Shown: positions 1 to 13,076, counted from the first letter of the stretch. The stretch: 64,000 bases of DNA from Enchytraeus crypticus (GCA_905160935.1 CAJHZI010000423.1:981001-1045000); one strand, 5' to 3'. Notes: generated by a model from the letters alone, not told the origin. Numbers and translations: made by a program.

Positions 1-60
1 TTGGCCCGGTTACGGATGACCAATTACTAATTCCTATTTCATATATTTCCTTCATATCTG

Positions 61-212
61 TATCATCATCAACTTCATCTTCGTTTGAATCCCAGTTTAA
101 GTAAGTCATTATAAATTAAGGGATTAAGTTTCTAAATTAAGTTTTTAAATTAAGTTTCACCAACCGAATGCCCTTTTTGAGGTTGGTTTGGATCTTAGTC
201 TCCCTTATCGTT
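61..212 (-). mobile_element. SINE family B, internally altered
   Basis: The minus-strand copy ends in an ATG-type tail and carries ACTGGGATTCAAACGAAGAT. The head side has AAGATCCAAACCAACCTCAA and GGGCATTCGGTTGGTG. The middle is replaced by A/T-rich direct repeats (AATTAAGTTT). Confidence 0.6.
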
Positions 213-861
213 TTGTTTTATTAAACATTTTAGTTTAATCTTCAACAGCTTAACTTCTCAATCTCGATTTTCCTTTATTATCTTTACATGTCATTCATCT
301 TTGTTAGAGAAATTACATTAGGATATTTATTATTTTCAATGGCACATAATTAAATCACCAAGCAGTTTATTTCAATGTCCATTTGTCGGTTTTGTGAATG
401 TTTGAATCTGTTTCCTGATCCACGCGAATGGGAAGCGAACCAACTGGAATTCATCCAAGGATCTAAATATTCAAATTCATAAATTCACGATGTTGCATAT
501 CGCTGTACACACTGAGCCATTGGGACCGCAATTATAGAGTAATTCGGATTCGGGTGACTGTTTAAATTTCTAGATTTTCTGACTCATATTTCTTTCAAGT
601 AATTTGGCCTCTCGTGATCTCTAAGCGCAAATTTTGTAAATGTAAAATTATAATAAGTAGTCTTACATTTAAATATAAACGACTGACATTAAACTACAAC
701 ATTCAGTCTATGCTGAGATTCAGATAATTGTTGACAGTTATTATATTAAATATTTACTTAATTTTAAATTCAAGATTACTCAACATTGACTGTTAAGTAA
801 TGCGTATTTATCAGGAATATTTTATGGAACAAAATTAAGCAGTAATTAAGTTTAGAGGCTT
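213..861. other. No gene recognised
   Basis: A/T-rich, stops in all frames, no repeat family matched. Confidence 0.5.
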
Positions 862-996
862 CTTTCCTTTACACTGTAAAATGTCATTTGCAAGTAGTAA
901 ATTACTACTTCCTTTGCACTGTAAATGTTATTCGCAAGTAGTAAATTACTACTTCCTTTGCACTGTAAATGTTATTCGCAAGTAGTAAATTACTAT
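862..996. repeat. 44-bp tandem repeat, three units, each with a palindrome
   Basis: Unit AAATTACTACTTCCTTTGCA..TGTTATTCGCAAGTAGT. Adjacent units create AAGTAGTAAATTACTACTT, a 19-nt palindrome with 9-nt arms. The first unit is diverged. Confidence 0.8.
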
Positions 997-2628
997 ACAT
1001 GTGATATATATGATATATATAGTGTTGTTTGTAATATTAGAAACACAAATTATAGATAAATTCGTGATTACGTTATTATAATTATACGCAGTAACAATTA
1101 TTATTGAGTTATAAGAAATAGTTAACTAGAGTTATAGTCTAAAAGAAATAGTTAACTAGAGTAAATAGTTTAGCCAACTTTAGCAAGGATCAGTGCTTGG
1201 ACTTCTCTGTGGCATGATCTGGGGGTACTGAAGCGTGTAAATGGTTATTGTGCTTGACTTCAATCAATCAATAAATAAATAAAAATTTTAGTTCCGTTCC
1301 TCTCCATATGGCAATGTTAGGGACGTCTCTTGCAGACTCTACACAAACAGGCGCCAAAGCAATACACGATGTCGACTGAGTACACAGAGACCACAAGAGA
1401 AAGCGAGATCAAAACAATGCAAGGCCAAGATCCAAGGCAAACGGGTCAAAATATAGACCTATGGCGGAAAGAGATGGGTTTTGAGCTTGCCAAGGAAAGT
1501 ACCAATACAATTACAAGATCGAAGATCTTGTGGCAGAGAGTTCCATATTGTCGGAGCAAAAACATGTAGGACTTGAAATGGCCTATCTCTAAGTCGCCTA
1601 TAGGTTTTACATTATACAAAACTGACCCTATCCCTTAAATATAAAGGCCATAACCTTTCAATAGTATTCGTTTCTCGACTGTTTCCAGGCCATGGCCACA
1701 GCTCGGGTCCAGTCTTTTCTAGGAAGGCCTGCATCTTGCGAAAGACCTAGGACATGGAGCTCCTTCGTGCATCAGTGTTGCATTCCCATTGGAAAATTAC
1801 AATATTTAAGAAAAAATCTTGGCAATATGCATATCTGTTCATCATGCCCTCAGTTATGTGCCACCGACCTGTACCATGGACTGACATGCAACCCAAGAAC
1901 ATGAACCTCCCCGGACTCTAGAGATACTGATACAAAATCCTCTGCGTCTCCTGAAGCATAGCATTGTCGTCATAGTAACGGCCGAATTGTAGCGTGCGTG
2001 CCTTATAACTGAGGAAGCCACAGGTTCATAAGTCCTATGTTTGGATACTTCGCTGATGGACATAAACACTCTGGTAGATTTTGCTGCTCACTCTTTATGG
2101 GCACATATTTGACTCTGTCCTATTGTTTTTCAGTCGTAGATTCATCGCTGAAGATAGTAGATTAAAAATTTAAAAATTGTGCACAAATTTTCGATTGTAT
2201 TAATTTAAACGAAATCTAATTTTTGCAGTCGCCATATCTAAATTTAAAAATATGAAAAATATGATATAAAATATTAATTTTATATTAGTTAAACAATAAG
2301 TAAAATAAACTTGTATTACAATTTTTTCATTTTTGTGGAGTTATTTTCAAGTTTAGGGATGGCGATTGCAAAACTAGAAAACTAGAACAAAAACCATGAA
2401 ACCATCTCAGAAGCCTTTTCCCTAGCTACAGGCCTAACCACCAAATTACAGAATTTACCTCTCAGTCTCAGCGTATTCTCCTATCACACAGCACTCCACT
2501 AGCTGCCTTCCACTAGGCTCACCCAACCAATATCCTACTCATTATCTCCTTTTCCATATCTCCATCCTCTTGTATTATTGACCCTGAGTACTTAAAAATC
2601 TTATTTATTTATACTAAATCTACATATT
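997..2628. other. No gene recognised
   Basis: Contains a short direct repeat (AAGAAATAGTTAACTAGAGT twice near 1.1 kb), an (AATA)n remnant near 1270, and frames of 70-80 codons with no domain, signal or splice support. Confidence 0.5.
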
Positions 2629-2760
2629 TAAATCCGCACCGGCTGCAATTGATGCGCTATCAAAAGGCAACGATAACTAATAACCATGGAGATGAGGAAA
2701 TGGGCTTAAACAAGCATCTGTGCTTTCTGACCCAGTGTGCCGTTATGTTATGTTATGTAT
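2629..2760 (+). mobile_element. SINE-like repeat family C with (TTATG)n tail
   Basis: AATCCGCACCGGCTGCAATT, GATGCGCTATCAAAAGGCAA, CTGACCCAGTGTGCCGTTAT, then TTATG units. The same unit occurs near 4.3 and 47.8 kb. Confidence 0.72.
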
Positions 2761-3184
2761 TTACAATATTGCGTATATATTTATTTATATTTAGTTACAA
2801 TAAATTTATCTAATTAATTGTTCATTACTTTTCAAAACTTGATCACGTGATTCATTGTTGCACAATTAATAAGCTCTACTATAATAAAGTATGCGATACA
2901 ATCTTCCCTAAGCCAGAGGGTGAGGGGTACTTATTTATTGCGCAGCTGCTTTGGGCTGCAGCCATTGCTACGTGTTGTTAATGAATGATAAACTAGCTTA
3001 CTTTCTCTCTTAATTGACGCACTCTCCACATTCCCGCTAAAATCAGGAACTGAGTCTAACCTCTCGACTCTATGAATTGTTAATGACGACTGCTTCACGT
3101 GGAAGCGTGGAATTAATACTGAACGCATTCAATAACTCCTTCAATTTTCTATTTTTAGATGACAATTTCCTCTTCTTATTCTGA

Positions 3185-3440
3185 TTTATTCTGAGGAAGG
3201 CAACGGGAAACCACCTCAGAAGCCATACTTTTATCAAGCTATAGGTCACATAAGGAATGGACAAGACATAGATTTTGTGAAGGGATTAATATTGTTGATC
3301 TAAGGATTGCTGTTATGGAGCGAGAAAGCAGACTTTGAGTAGGAATATGTACCTTGAGCCTGCTACTTGTCTGTTCACTGAAGAAGAGAAGATATTCTGA
3401 TTTTAAAGAGGCACAGAACTTTGACGAATAAATCATTTGT
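3185..3440 (+). repeat. Possible interspersed repeat, paired with about 7.85-8.05 kb
   Basis: GGAAACCACCTCAGAAGCCA, TCAAGCTATAGGTCACATAA and later ACTTGTCTGTTCACTG resemble the order of blocks near 7.9 kb. A third short match (ACCATCTCAGAAGCC) lies near 2.4 kb. Divergent; no coding potential. Confidence 0.4.
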
Positions 3441-4310
3441 GATTCAATACAAAAATCTCCTTCGCATTAACAAAAATCAGAGAGAGAATTTAGAAACTTT
3501 GTTTAACTGTCTCTCTGGCAGCAAGCTTTAAAGATGGCTGACAATTGTCATTCAGTCAATGCGACATTTGTTGTGAGGCCGCTTCAGATTGTTTTCCATG
3601 AACGACTCCGCACTCATTCGAGGTCACTGGGGATGGACCTAGGCTGAAATCTGGAAAACATTTTTACTATCCTGAAGAATCAAAGACAAATATTTTTGTC
3701 TTAAATCTACTTGATGGCTCTTTTGTAGTCATAATGCTTAAGTTTCAATCAAGCCAGCAAGTATACTTATAGAATGCTGCCTTATGTAAAAATTCTCAAT
3801 TATAGCGATAAGTGGATATAGATAATAAAGTAACCTAAGATTGAGTTATACCATTGAGCTAATGAGTAAAAGGGTCTGTAAAGTACCATTTTACAATAAA
3901 CAAAATTGCATAATTTTTAACAAATTATAAGATTCTCGGTCAGTGTCCTTTGCCATAAATATGCAGCTTTATCTAAAACCGCGCTACGCAAAACGGTTAA
4001 ATTGTGTAAGTATATTTTAACGTCTGTCATCACTATCACCTGTCTGCTACCAGAGAGTCTGACATTTAGAACCGAATTTACAGCTTGTATTGATTAGGAG
4101 TATATTGTGGCTTGGTAATTTAGTTTAAATGTGATTTGTTTTATTATGACTTTATAGCTCGTTTGTACAAGGAGGCCCTAACTCATTTAAAATAGCTTAT
4201 TTATGGCCAATTATTTTTACCAGCCTTATTAGCCTGAGTGTCGAAAATTTGTTTCATTGTAAAAAAGCTCCATTGTTATTATTTACTTGTTAAATCTGTA
4301 ATTTAACTAC

Positions 4311-4412
4311 AAAACATAACGGCACACCGAGTCAGGAAGCACAGATGCTTATTTAAGGCCCATTTCCTCCTTCCTCTCCATGGTTATTACTAAGCGTTGC
4401 CTTTTCTAATTT
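4311..4412 (-). mobile_element. SINE-like repeat family C, 5'-truncated
   Basis: Minus-strand copy sharing AAAGGCAACGCTTAGTAATA, AACCATGGAGAGGAAGGAGG and the CGGTGTGCCGTTATGTT end; the tail is one unit long. Confidence 0.7.
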
Positions 4413-5265
4413 ATTAAAAAACAAATTTATTAAATTTTGGATTTACCTCTACTTATTAAACACTTTTTACTTTATTTATAATTAATCAACTCTCCATAAC
4501 TGCTACCCGGTTATAATGCATAATACGCTGTGATGTTAAATGATATTCAAACAGTTAGTTTACATATAATTAGTGGTTAATTGAAATTTATCCCGATATG
4601 CGTCATATACAATTGTCGCATTCTGCATACATTAAACACAGCACCGATATCTGATTCCAAGCGGTGAAGTTGAAGTATCCTGTTCGGTAAACGGGACTGT
4701 TTTCTAAGGGAATGACGCCCCTGTCCATTAAAAATTAATGTTAGTCGAAGATGAGGAAGGCATAGGGGCCCACCTCGTCATACAGTATAAAATAGCATAA
4801 AATATAAAATAGCTCTATTAACTTTCAAAACTGCGATTTGGCAAGCCTTCTTACTTATCTGAAATTCTTCTTCCCTATCGTCCCTCACATGTATTTTGTT
4901 CCACTGATGCCAATCTTCTCTCTGTTCCAAATATTCTCACATCATTGGACAGACGTTTATTTTCTTATACAATACTCACAATCTGGAACTCTTTACCTAT
5001 TTATCGTCGCTCTTGTTCTTCTCTTTCAACGTTCTGTAGTAAGCTGAAGACTTACCTTCAGGGCCCTGAATTAAAAAATAAGCTAAAAGAGACTTTATTC
5101 AATTAAAAGTTAAAAAATTGAGGCGATTAAAATAATTCCTCTACACTATGGGAAATCGCATTAGCCAAAGTGCCACTGAAATAGACTGCATTGAATCGAT
5201 GGAGAGCAATAGACAGTCGTTGCCAAAGAAAAGCTTTTTCGCGTTGATCACTAGTAATGGCGCTG

Positions 5266-5310
<45 letters not shown>
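5266..5310. repeat. (TTA)n microsatellite
   Basis: About 45 nt of perfect TTA repeat, roughly 60 nt before a LINE family 1 fragment. Confidence 0.9.
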
Positions 5311-5366
5311 GTTGTACTCAGAATCCCCTAAGAATTATGGTATAGCAAGAGGAATGTTACAGATGA

Positions 5367-5479
5367 TTTGAGGACCCACTCGTATGTCCTCATATGTTGA
5401 CATGAGGAGAAAAACGGAAGATAGAGATGAGTGGAGGCGTTGTATACCATTGACCTGCCAGCAGGCAGTGTACTAAGAG

Positions 5480-5515
<36 letters not shown>
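5367..5515 (+). mobile_element. 3' end of LINE family 1 with (GA)n tail
   Basis: Matches the last coding part and 3' end of the family (GATTTGAGGACCCACTCGTATG through GACCTGCCAGCAGGCAGTG), ending in a (GA)n tract of about 35 nt. A short, heavily 5'-truncated copy. Confidence 0.75.
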
Positions 5516-5518
<3 letters not shown>

Positions 5519-6028
5519 GTGAAAAAGATTTGCTTGAACATTACGTCGACTACTGTTACAGTTCCCTACTCTACTATACGACAACGGACAGTACTTTCAC
5601 ATTTGCAATTAGTGATGATTTCGCCGTTATTGTTATTGCTAAGTTAATAGTCAAACTAATTCAAGACGAGAATAAACAGTAAATTGCAGATCAGTTAATT
5701 TGATGCTATAGAATTTTCTTCAGCTTCAAATTTCTAAGACTAGATTAATGTTGCAGATAGCATTGGTTTCTCTAGATAGCTTTGATCATGTAAAGCTAAC
5801 GTAATTTTGTAAATGAAACAACGAACATATATTACGCACATTTTAACAAAGTTCCTAATAGTTCTTAACAGTATATACATGTACGTAGATTACAAAACAC
5901 TAGCATTTCATGCAAAATAAAATTAAGAATAACGCGAATCTTGAATTTTCACTATTTTCATTTAAAAATAGTCTCTATTTATTCGGATAATAATTAAAGG
6001 AATCAATTACAAGCCTTTAATCAATTTT

Positions 6029-6147
6029 CTCTTAGTGCACTGCCTACTCGCAGTCCTGTGTATATAACGCCTCCACTCTTCTCGGTCTTCCGTTTTCTTA
6101 TTCATGTCCACATACGCGTGGATCTTTAAATCATCTATATCATTCCT
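6029..6147 (-). mobile_element. 3' end of LINE family 1
   Basis: Minus-strand copy holding the GTGGAGGCGTTATATAC signature and the 3' GCAGTGCACTAAGAG end. A short GAGAGAGTGAGAGAG tract lies just beyond its other side. Confidence 0.7.
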
Positions 6148-6169
6148 TTGAGAGAGAGTGAGAGAGATA

Positions 6170-7849
6170 TGTGTTTATTTCAGCATCAACACCATATCAC
6201 TGACAAATGCAAATAGGAATAAACATTTAAAAGAAATGAAATACCATAGATATGATATGATATGATTTTGATATACCATTATTCTTGGGGATTCTGTTTA
6301 TGACAAGGTAGGTCCCCTATACCTTCCTCGGATAATCAATTAGTCAATCAATAAAGCAATCCTTCAACAAATAACCCACGCAAATACGCTTCTAAAGTGT
6401 TACTCTATATAGGCACAATTGATCATGCGGTGTCAAGTAGCCCTTCAGTAGGAGTCTTCCAGATCTGTGTAACACAAGAAGCTGAGTGAACAGAGATGGG
6501 CTTGGGTTGTGGTTACCCATAAGTAGATTTGTGTTTCATTTTTATTATTTTTGGAATAGATGGTTTAAGTTGGGTCAATATAGTCTAATAGATAAAGATT
6601 AGAGTTAAGTTAGCTAGATACATGTACATTGTATTCTATGCGACTCAGCGAGCGAAGAAATACTTTTTAGTGAATAAAACACGTGTAAGACTCTTTCTTG
6701 AATCTTTCAATTGAATTTCGTTTATAGTTTTAAAAGAACTATGCAAACGAAATGCTAAATGAAATAAAAATATACTTATTTTAGGTCGATTGTTTTTATT
6801 ACATTTGATAATTTTGTTTGCATTTTGTGAGCTGCATACAGTGCGTGGATTGATTTGGATTGGGTTTGTGCTTTGATGGGTTGTGTCTTCAAATCCTCCT
6901 GCAATCTCTACAATTGCTCCGATTGACGCAACATATTTCTCAGAATAATTCATCAGATTAACTGCACAAAAGATGCACATTTATGAAAATCTTCTACACA
7001 GACCACCTAAGATCTCCGGTATCTCTTAAATTCAGGTTACAACTCAGTTCAGCACCGCCTCTACTGGTCTTCTGACGGAGCTGAAGCGGTGACGTCAAGG
7101 CGAGGTTGAGATCTCCAGGTTAGCTGTCGCCTTTAAGTGAAGCTGCTTAGCATACCACTAACGTCACCTAATTCTGCTTAACCATGCTTAGTTGTTCAGG
7201 ATCGCCAGACCACTCTATAATATTTAGCTATAAACCTCTCGCTTAATAATACTTGGGCTAATGTTCTAGAATGCAAAGAAAAATGATCGACTTAATTTTC
7301 TAACAAATACATGTAGAGCAAACGAGGAAAATGAATGTACGTCGATATTTGTTAGATTTAATATATGTAGACCTATATTTGTTTATTAGAAGGCTATGAA
7401 TCAAAATAGATTATTAAAACTGGAAAACTGGATCATTTAGTCTTGTTTCTATATAGTAATCGTAGATTAATAAGTCCGTGAAGTAATATGAGTCTTGTAT
7501 ATCATGAATGCATATACATGGTGAGCCATTGATCAGTAGGCCTACTGTAGCAGAGTGGACATACTCTAGAGTTCTTTCATTTCCAATGTTCTGCTAAAGC
7601 GTCCAGATAATAACTTACAAAAAAACTTTTTCGAAGTGTTTAATGCCAGCAGGAGATCTAATATGGCTCGTTTAATCGTTTAATACATTTAACGAAGGAT
7701 AGGTCATCAAAGCAACGCCAGTCCATTTTATTACGGTAACTTACGTTCCACATTATTTTAAAATATACAGCAATTTTTCCGTGTAATAACTAAATCACTG
7801 AAAATAGATCAAACTTCAACTGCACCAGTAGTAAAGGGCGACTGAGCAA
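6170..7849. other. No gene recognised
   Basis: A 111-codon frame at 6645-6980 on the minus strand has no recognisable domain or splice support. A locally G+C-richer patch near 7.0-7.2 kb (CTGACGGAGCTGAAGCGGTG) is unexplained. Confidence 0.45.
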
Positions 7850-8050
7850 GAAGTAAGGAAATCAAAGGGAAACAACGTCAGAAGCCATATTTTTCAAAGC
7901 TATACACTGTAGGTCGCATTAAAATGTGAATAGCCATTATTTGCGACGAGATTACTTTGTTAAACGATGGAGTGTTCTAAACGAAGCTTGAAAACAGCAT
8001 GTGATCGTAATATGTTTCTTTGACCGGCTACCTGGTAGAACACTAGAGTG
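7850..8050 (+). repeat. Possible interspersed repeat, paired with about 3.2-3.4 kb
   Basis: GGGAAACAACGTCAGAAGCC, ATATTTTTCAAAGCTATACA and TGTAGGTCGCATTAAAATGT align in order with the 3.2-kb copy. Family unknown. Confidence 0.4.
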
Positions 8051-8130
8051 AGATGTAGATTTGAGAGAGATGTAGAACTGTTCATTCTAATTGTTCATCC
8101 ATAAAATATCCTCAAAGTAATATAGTTTCC

Positions 8131-8163
8131 ACATCATGTTTCCACATCATGTTTCCACATCAT
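8131..8163. repeat. 13-bp tandem repeat
   Basis: TTTCCACATCATG occurs about 2.5 times in tandem. Confidence 0.75.
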
Positions 8164-8499
8164 GCTGATTCAATTCTACAAACCACCGCATCGGTGAGCG
8201 AACTGAGCTAATGTCATGGAAACGGGTCGAAATAATTAAGGTTTCAAAGCTCAAACGTGTCAAATGGGCTCAAATGAAACCATGACACCGATGCTGTCGT
8301 GTTCTTGCCGTTGCTAAAGATAAGGACGATGTGCTTCTCTATAATGGAAAATTAATTATGCATAATACTATAGTGACTTTCTCGTAATTTAGTTCAAAAA
8401 GACCTAATAAGTAGTAGACAGGAGAACAATGTATTATCTATAATGTAATTTACACTTTCAGTAAAGTATAAGCTTTATAGATAGTCCTACATATATATA

Positions 8500-8655
8500 A
8501 GCCATGATGACAGCAACTAGACGTCCCTGACATCATCCCTGGATGAGGAAAAGGATGTTAAACCTTAATAATAATAGTAATAATAATATTAGTAATAATA
8601 ATACTAATAATATTAGTAATAATAATAATAATAATTATTATTATTATTATATTAT
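8500..8655 (+). mobile_element. SINE family E with long (TAA)n-like tail
   Basis: Reads GACGTCCCTGACATCATCCC, then TGGATGAGGAAAAGGATGTTAAACC followed by about 90 nt of TAA/TAG/ATT triplets. 5'-truncated. Confidence 0.72.
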
Positions 8656-10013
8656 ATAATTATTTCATTTTATAGTAAAAAAATGTGCACCTATAATGTA
8701 GAAAGACCTACGAAAGATAGAACAATGGAGAAAGTCATAAACAAAACAGAACCAGGGAGAAAGTCATCCACAAAGTATAGCAATGAAGAAAGTTATACGA
8801 AAAATTAAATAAGCCATAAAGAGTGAAACAAAAGAATTTGGTCATGTAAAAATGTACAGAAGATGAAGAAGAGAAACTGAAATTCAATCAATAGCGATCC
8901 TTGCATATAAATAAAAGGAGTAATATTAAATGAACGTGGTGTAAAAGATATCGATTAATTTCGGCTTCAACTAGGCTTATATCGTACCATGCGGTGAATT
9001 AGGCCTGTTCAGTAAACACAATCATTCAGGGTAGATCCGGGCACCGAACTCGAGACTAAATATTTAAACTAAAATGTTCTAAATATGTTCGCTGTCGGTT
9101 AAGCTAATGAAATTTGCTGTACTTAATTTATTTACTTAATTAAATAATTATTTAACGTACTTAATTTGCTATAATTTTAGCTATGAGGTTGATATAACGT
9201 CCTCGGTGAATATAAATGCATACAGATTCTGCTAAGAATAGTACTAGAAGTGTCTTGTTTATACAACAAGTAATTTGCCAACTATGCTAATACTGAATTT
9301 TCGTGTTGTTGCTGTGTAGCAGGATTCGTCGATAAACTGATCTATTGGAGTATTATGGGATTGAGACATAACCGATCGATTTCGCCGCTAAAACAAATTT
9401 ACTATTTGATAATTTATCTCATTTACACAATTTCTCTCTCTCTCTCTCAGAGCAACAGTTATTATTGCTATAGAAGTTGTACAGTACCATATTATATGAA
9501 TAAGTTGTACAGTACCATTTTATTTGAATAAGTTTTAAATTACCATATTAGATGCTGCCATATATTCATATCATCGCATCTTGCAACATTGGATCCCTCT
9601 TCTTTCTCTCTCGGATCACGGAGCCGACTGTAGGTTTATCGAGGAAGGCTCGTGTTGTCTCGGAGTAATTACCTCTCGAGTAAGCTGTACTATGAGCGGA
9701 GTCGACGGAGAGGTCGTGAATTATGAATAAGAGCGCACTGACTAATCGTCCTTTTAAAGGTGACAAATACACTTCGACTCTGACGACCTGCACTACTTAT
9801 TCCCGAGTACATAGGTAATTTTCCATTTTAGACGTATGATAAATCGGTACTACCTTCTGGGATGAAATCAGTATTAGTATATGCTAGTACGTAGCAGTAC
9901 TTACGAACAAATCAATAATAGGTTAAAAAATTAACGATAGTGTGACTCATTGGGAAATGTAGAGAACTACAGTAGCTACTGTAGTTACTATCGTTAATGT
10001 TTATTATAGATAA
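8656..10013. other. No gene recognised
   Basis: A/G-rich near 8.7-8.9 kb, with a short direct repeat (TTGTACAGTACCAT twice near 9.5 kb) and a CT tract at 9430. Nothing coding. Confidence 0.5.
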
Positions 10014-10150
10014 AAAAGTTGGTAAAGCTAATGTTAACGTCAGTTTCCTCACTCGAAAGCTATGTCAGTGATGGGATAGCCCAGAATTTGAACCCCGCAT
10101 ATACTGATCCGCGGTCGAATATCTTAACGACATTGCCACTGGCTCCAGCC
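10014..10150 (-). mobile_element. SINE family A, tRNA-derived, near full length
   Basis: On the minus strand the head reads GGCTGGAGCCAGTGGCAATG..GTTAAGATATTCGACCGC, then a B box GGGGTTCAAATTC, an RNA polymerase III promoter layout. The body follows: CACTGACATAGCTTTCGAG and TGAGGAAACTGACGTTAACA, ending TTAGCTTTACCAAC. About 137 nt. Confidence 0.8.
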
Positions 10151-11147
10151 ATATAAAAACGCATGCTTCAGCAATACAGTCTAAATGTATTTCAGAGTTA
10201 CAATGTATCAGAATCTTCGTTAAGTTATAATAGATCAGGGTTTAATAAATTAATGTAAACTTCTCTTAAAACGCAGTGAAGTAGAAATTGAATTATATAA
10301 CTATTTACTGAACACTATCCACAAATGCACTTTAGGAGTATTAAACAGCAGAGACGGCCAGTGAGGTATCAAATCCGTACAGCCTTCTGCTTATCAGGCA
10401 AGAATGATAACAATTCTGCCATCAGCGGAAAGAACTCAAACTATTTAGAGTGTCTTTGGCAATCAGTAAAATGAAATAACTATATATGATGATATCTAAA
10501 TACTTCCAACCTCACGCGTTTAATCCATTTAGTGGCTAATAATCCATTATCAATTTACCGGTCCTTTGAGTTTACGAAGATACACCCTGGATCTACGCAC
10601 TGAGCTGTTGGGAGATTCGGTTCATCAAGATTTCGTTTTAACGTCAGGTTCCTCTCCTGAAGCCGTTCGAATATCTAGTAGTTTTGTGCAACTACAGTAT
10701 TTTCAGGCAAAGCTGTCATGTCATTGAAGTGACAAATGGAAGTTCGCATAATTGCCATTATTGTCAAACGACGCTTTGAGTTTTCTCGTTTTCTGGAAGT
10801 CAGCAACAGAGTTCTGTCTGCAGTTTTTATTTACTGGAAAGAGGATTTTTAATTCATCGCGGTTTTTATTCGAAGCAAAAGTAGCTCGCTAAATCAACTT
10901 TAACAAGGAAAGCCGGTCCGACATTTTACATGGAAGTTCTATTAACTGGATGGCACAAATATATGTTGAGTCTAGAAATTTAACGTCTGTTTTATTGTCT
11001 AATGGCTACATATCATTTTCCACCATGCACGTTTATCATCGTGCTTGAAGGATTTTTGATCACCGGACTAGCACCGTTTAGGGTCCTTTTTCCTTCCTTT
11101 CGGCGCTTGCCTTTTTAAATCATTTGATTAAATCGATTTTGGTTACA

Positions 11148-11222
11148 TATGATGAGGGACATTTCTGCCATCATACCTGTATGAGGAAATAGACGTTAAA
11201 CCATTATTATTGTTATAACAAT
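11148..11222 (+). mobile_element. SINE family E fragment
   Basis: GATGAGGGACATTTCTGCC, then GTATGAGGAAATAGACGTTA, ending in ATTATTATTG. It joins the adjacent SINE A without a gap. Confidence 0.62.
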
Positions 11223-11223
11223 A

Positions 11224-11340
11224 ACGGTAAGATATTCGACCGTGGATCAGTATGTGCGGGGTTCAAATCCTGGGCTCTTCTGTCACTGACATCGCTTTCG
11301 AGTGAGGAAACTGACGTTAACATTATCTGTTTTACCAGTT
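11224..11340 (+). mobile_element. SINE family A, 5'-truncated
   Basis: Starts inside the tRNA-like head (GGTAAGATATTCGACCG) and keeps the B box GGGTTCAAATCC and the whole body to TTTTACCAG. It abuts the tail of a family E copy on the left. Confidence 0.78.
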
Positions 11341-11779
11341 TTTTATTATAATTTTTATTGTTATTTTTAATATTATTATTGTCATTATTATTATTGTTGC
11401 TATTATTCTTATTATATCAGAGATTAAAGAGTCAAGTGGTTGACGCAGGAATGGAAACCGATGGAGAATACAAAATAAAGCAATAATTAAATTTCGTTAT
11501 TTTGCTCAATTTTAAATTAATAACAACAGAAGCATCTCCTTATATGGAATAACTCATTACTAACTAATTGAATCCATCAATTAAATCTTACACAAAGTCA
11601 CAGACACTCAGAGTGCAACTTGTTTGTTTCTGAAAAACCAAGATACCCGATACTAACATCAGCTTTGCCTATTGAACGTATATTTATTTATTTTATTTTC
11701 AACTTGCACAATAAATCATAAAATCGTACAAGTAAGACGGGCATTGCAAAGTCAAGGGCCAATATCAGAGCCAGAAAAC

Positions 11780-11872
11780 AGTATGTCAAACCAGGATTCG
11801 AATTTCGCACATACTGATCCGCAGTCAGAAACCAAACTAATGATGCCACTGGCACAGGCGAAACAAATGAGT
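11780..11872 (-). mobile_element. SINE family A, divergent head fragment
   Basis: Retains the head's GATCAGTATGTGCG..ATTCGAATCCTGG in reverse complement with many substitutions; the body is not recognisable. Confidence 0.5.
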
Positions 11873-12699
11873 GCTGCTCCAATTTTAAACAAACTTATTT
11901 GCATTTGAATAACTCATCCATACAAAAACTTGCATACGATATCACAGCACAATGGAAGTCAGAGAGCGAAGTAGAAGTGGAGTTTTCACTCCAGCCATAT
12001 AGTAACCGGCTTGCGTCAATCGTTTCTGTGATGTGATAAATTATCTACATGTCTTGAGATGCAGCGACATCTTCTAACCAGAAGTGATGCAACCAAATGA
12101 AAAATAACCGCACACGGCGTTAGGCAATTCACTGGAGATATTTCTCTCTAATGCACATTAACTTTATATTTCAATTCCGCTTTAGAAAGGATTTGCGAAG
12201 AAGCAGTCCTAATTCGACAGTAAATTTCTAAGTTTTGATCAGCCCACCAACAGCAAAACAATTCAAGAACCTGCAGGTTTAGTCGAATAAGGTAGCTCCG
12301 ATCCGAGTAAGTATAGATGTAATATCAATTTTTTTAATCTTAAATCAAGAATAGCTAGTTCTCCCTCTCTCTCTCTCTCTTTCTCCCTAGTGTTCAGCCA
12401 ATGGGCTGGTCCAAGCTACAAATTTATACTAAAAGTGTGCTTTCACGTTCAATAAAACTTCAATGACCAATAAATACATTCCGTCCTCTAGACTAAGCCT
12501 TTACCAAACCTTAATGCAGCTTTTAGTTAGAACATATAACTTCTGAGATGACTGTAAATACCTTCCTCAGTTTCCCGATAGTAGCCTCTTTACGACACGT
12601 GCAGTTCACAACTGGTCTCTTCTGTAGAGTCTTTTCAGACCCACAGAAGTGTTTAAAGCCATACAGATAAAATTAACGGCTAATTCTGTCTCACAACGA

Positions 12700-12770
12700 T
12701 AATGTGACTATGCAGATATGGATTTGAACTCAAAGCCTCGTGCTTATCCGATACACTATTAATTGGATAT
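12700..12770 (-). repeat. tRNA-like SINE head fragment
   Basis: On the minus strand GTATCGGATAAGCACGAGGC is followed by a B-box-like TTGAGTTCAAATCC. A box and spacing are poor for a tRNA gene, so it is more likely a SINE remnant. Confidence 0.4.
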
Positions 12771-12837
12771 CCGATAGTAAACAGTCAAAATTAAAAAAAC
12801 AAAAGAAAAAAAGAAAACAGTGATCTAATAAAACATT

Positions 12838-13076
12838 CATCGTCATCATCATCTTCCCTTGAATCTCAGATTAGCTACGGTAGGGATATAAATGGACCTT
12901 CACTTTCTCCTTCGTTTTAGAAAATTGTGTTGCAATTTCCGGAGCCTAGGCGTTCACCAACCGAATGCCCTTTCTGACATTGGTTTAGATCTTGTGCGTT
13001 GTCGCTTTCACGAAACATGCAATCTACGGTTAGTCTATTCATCAGCGACCCGGACACAACACGGGTACCACGGGAT
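12838..13076 (-). mobile_element. SINE family B with (ATG)n tail
   Basis: Minus strand: CCCGTGTTGTGTCCGGGTCG, GCATTCGGTTGGTGAACGCC, TAGGCTCCGGAAATTGCAAC, ending GAGATTCAAGGGAAGATGATG. One of the longest copies. Confidence 0.72.

Noticed and set aside
862-996. Tandem repeats considered as a CRISPR array
   Set aside because: Units are contiguous without unique spacers, and the genome is eukaryotic.
1330-1569. 79-codon plus-strand frame
   Set aside because: Lys/Thr/Gln-rich with no recognisable fold and no flanking splice signals that extend it.
12360-12460. CT tract followed by CTCCCTAGTGTTCAGCCAATG, considered as a LINE family 1 end
   Set aside because: Only the CT tract and CTAGTG resemble the family; the remaining bases do not align.
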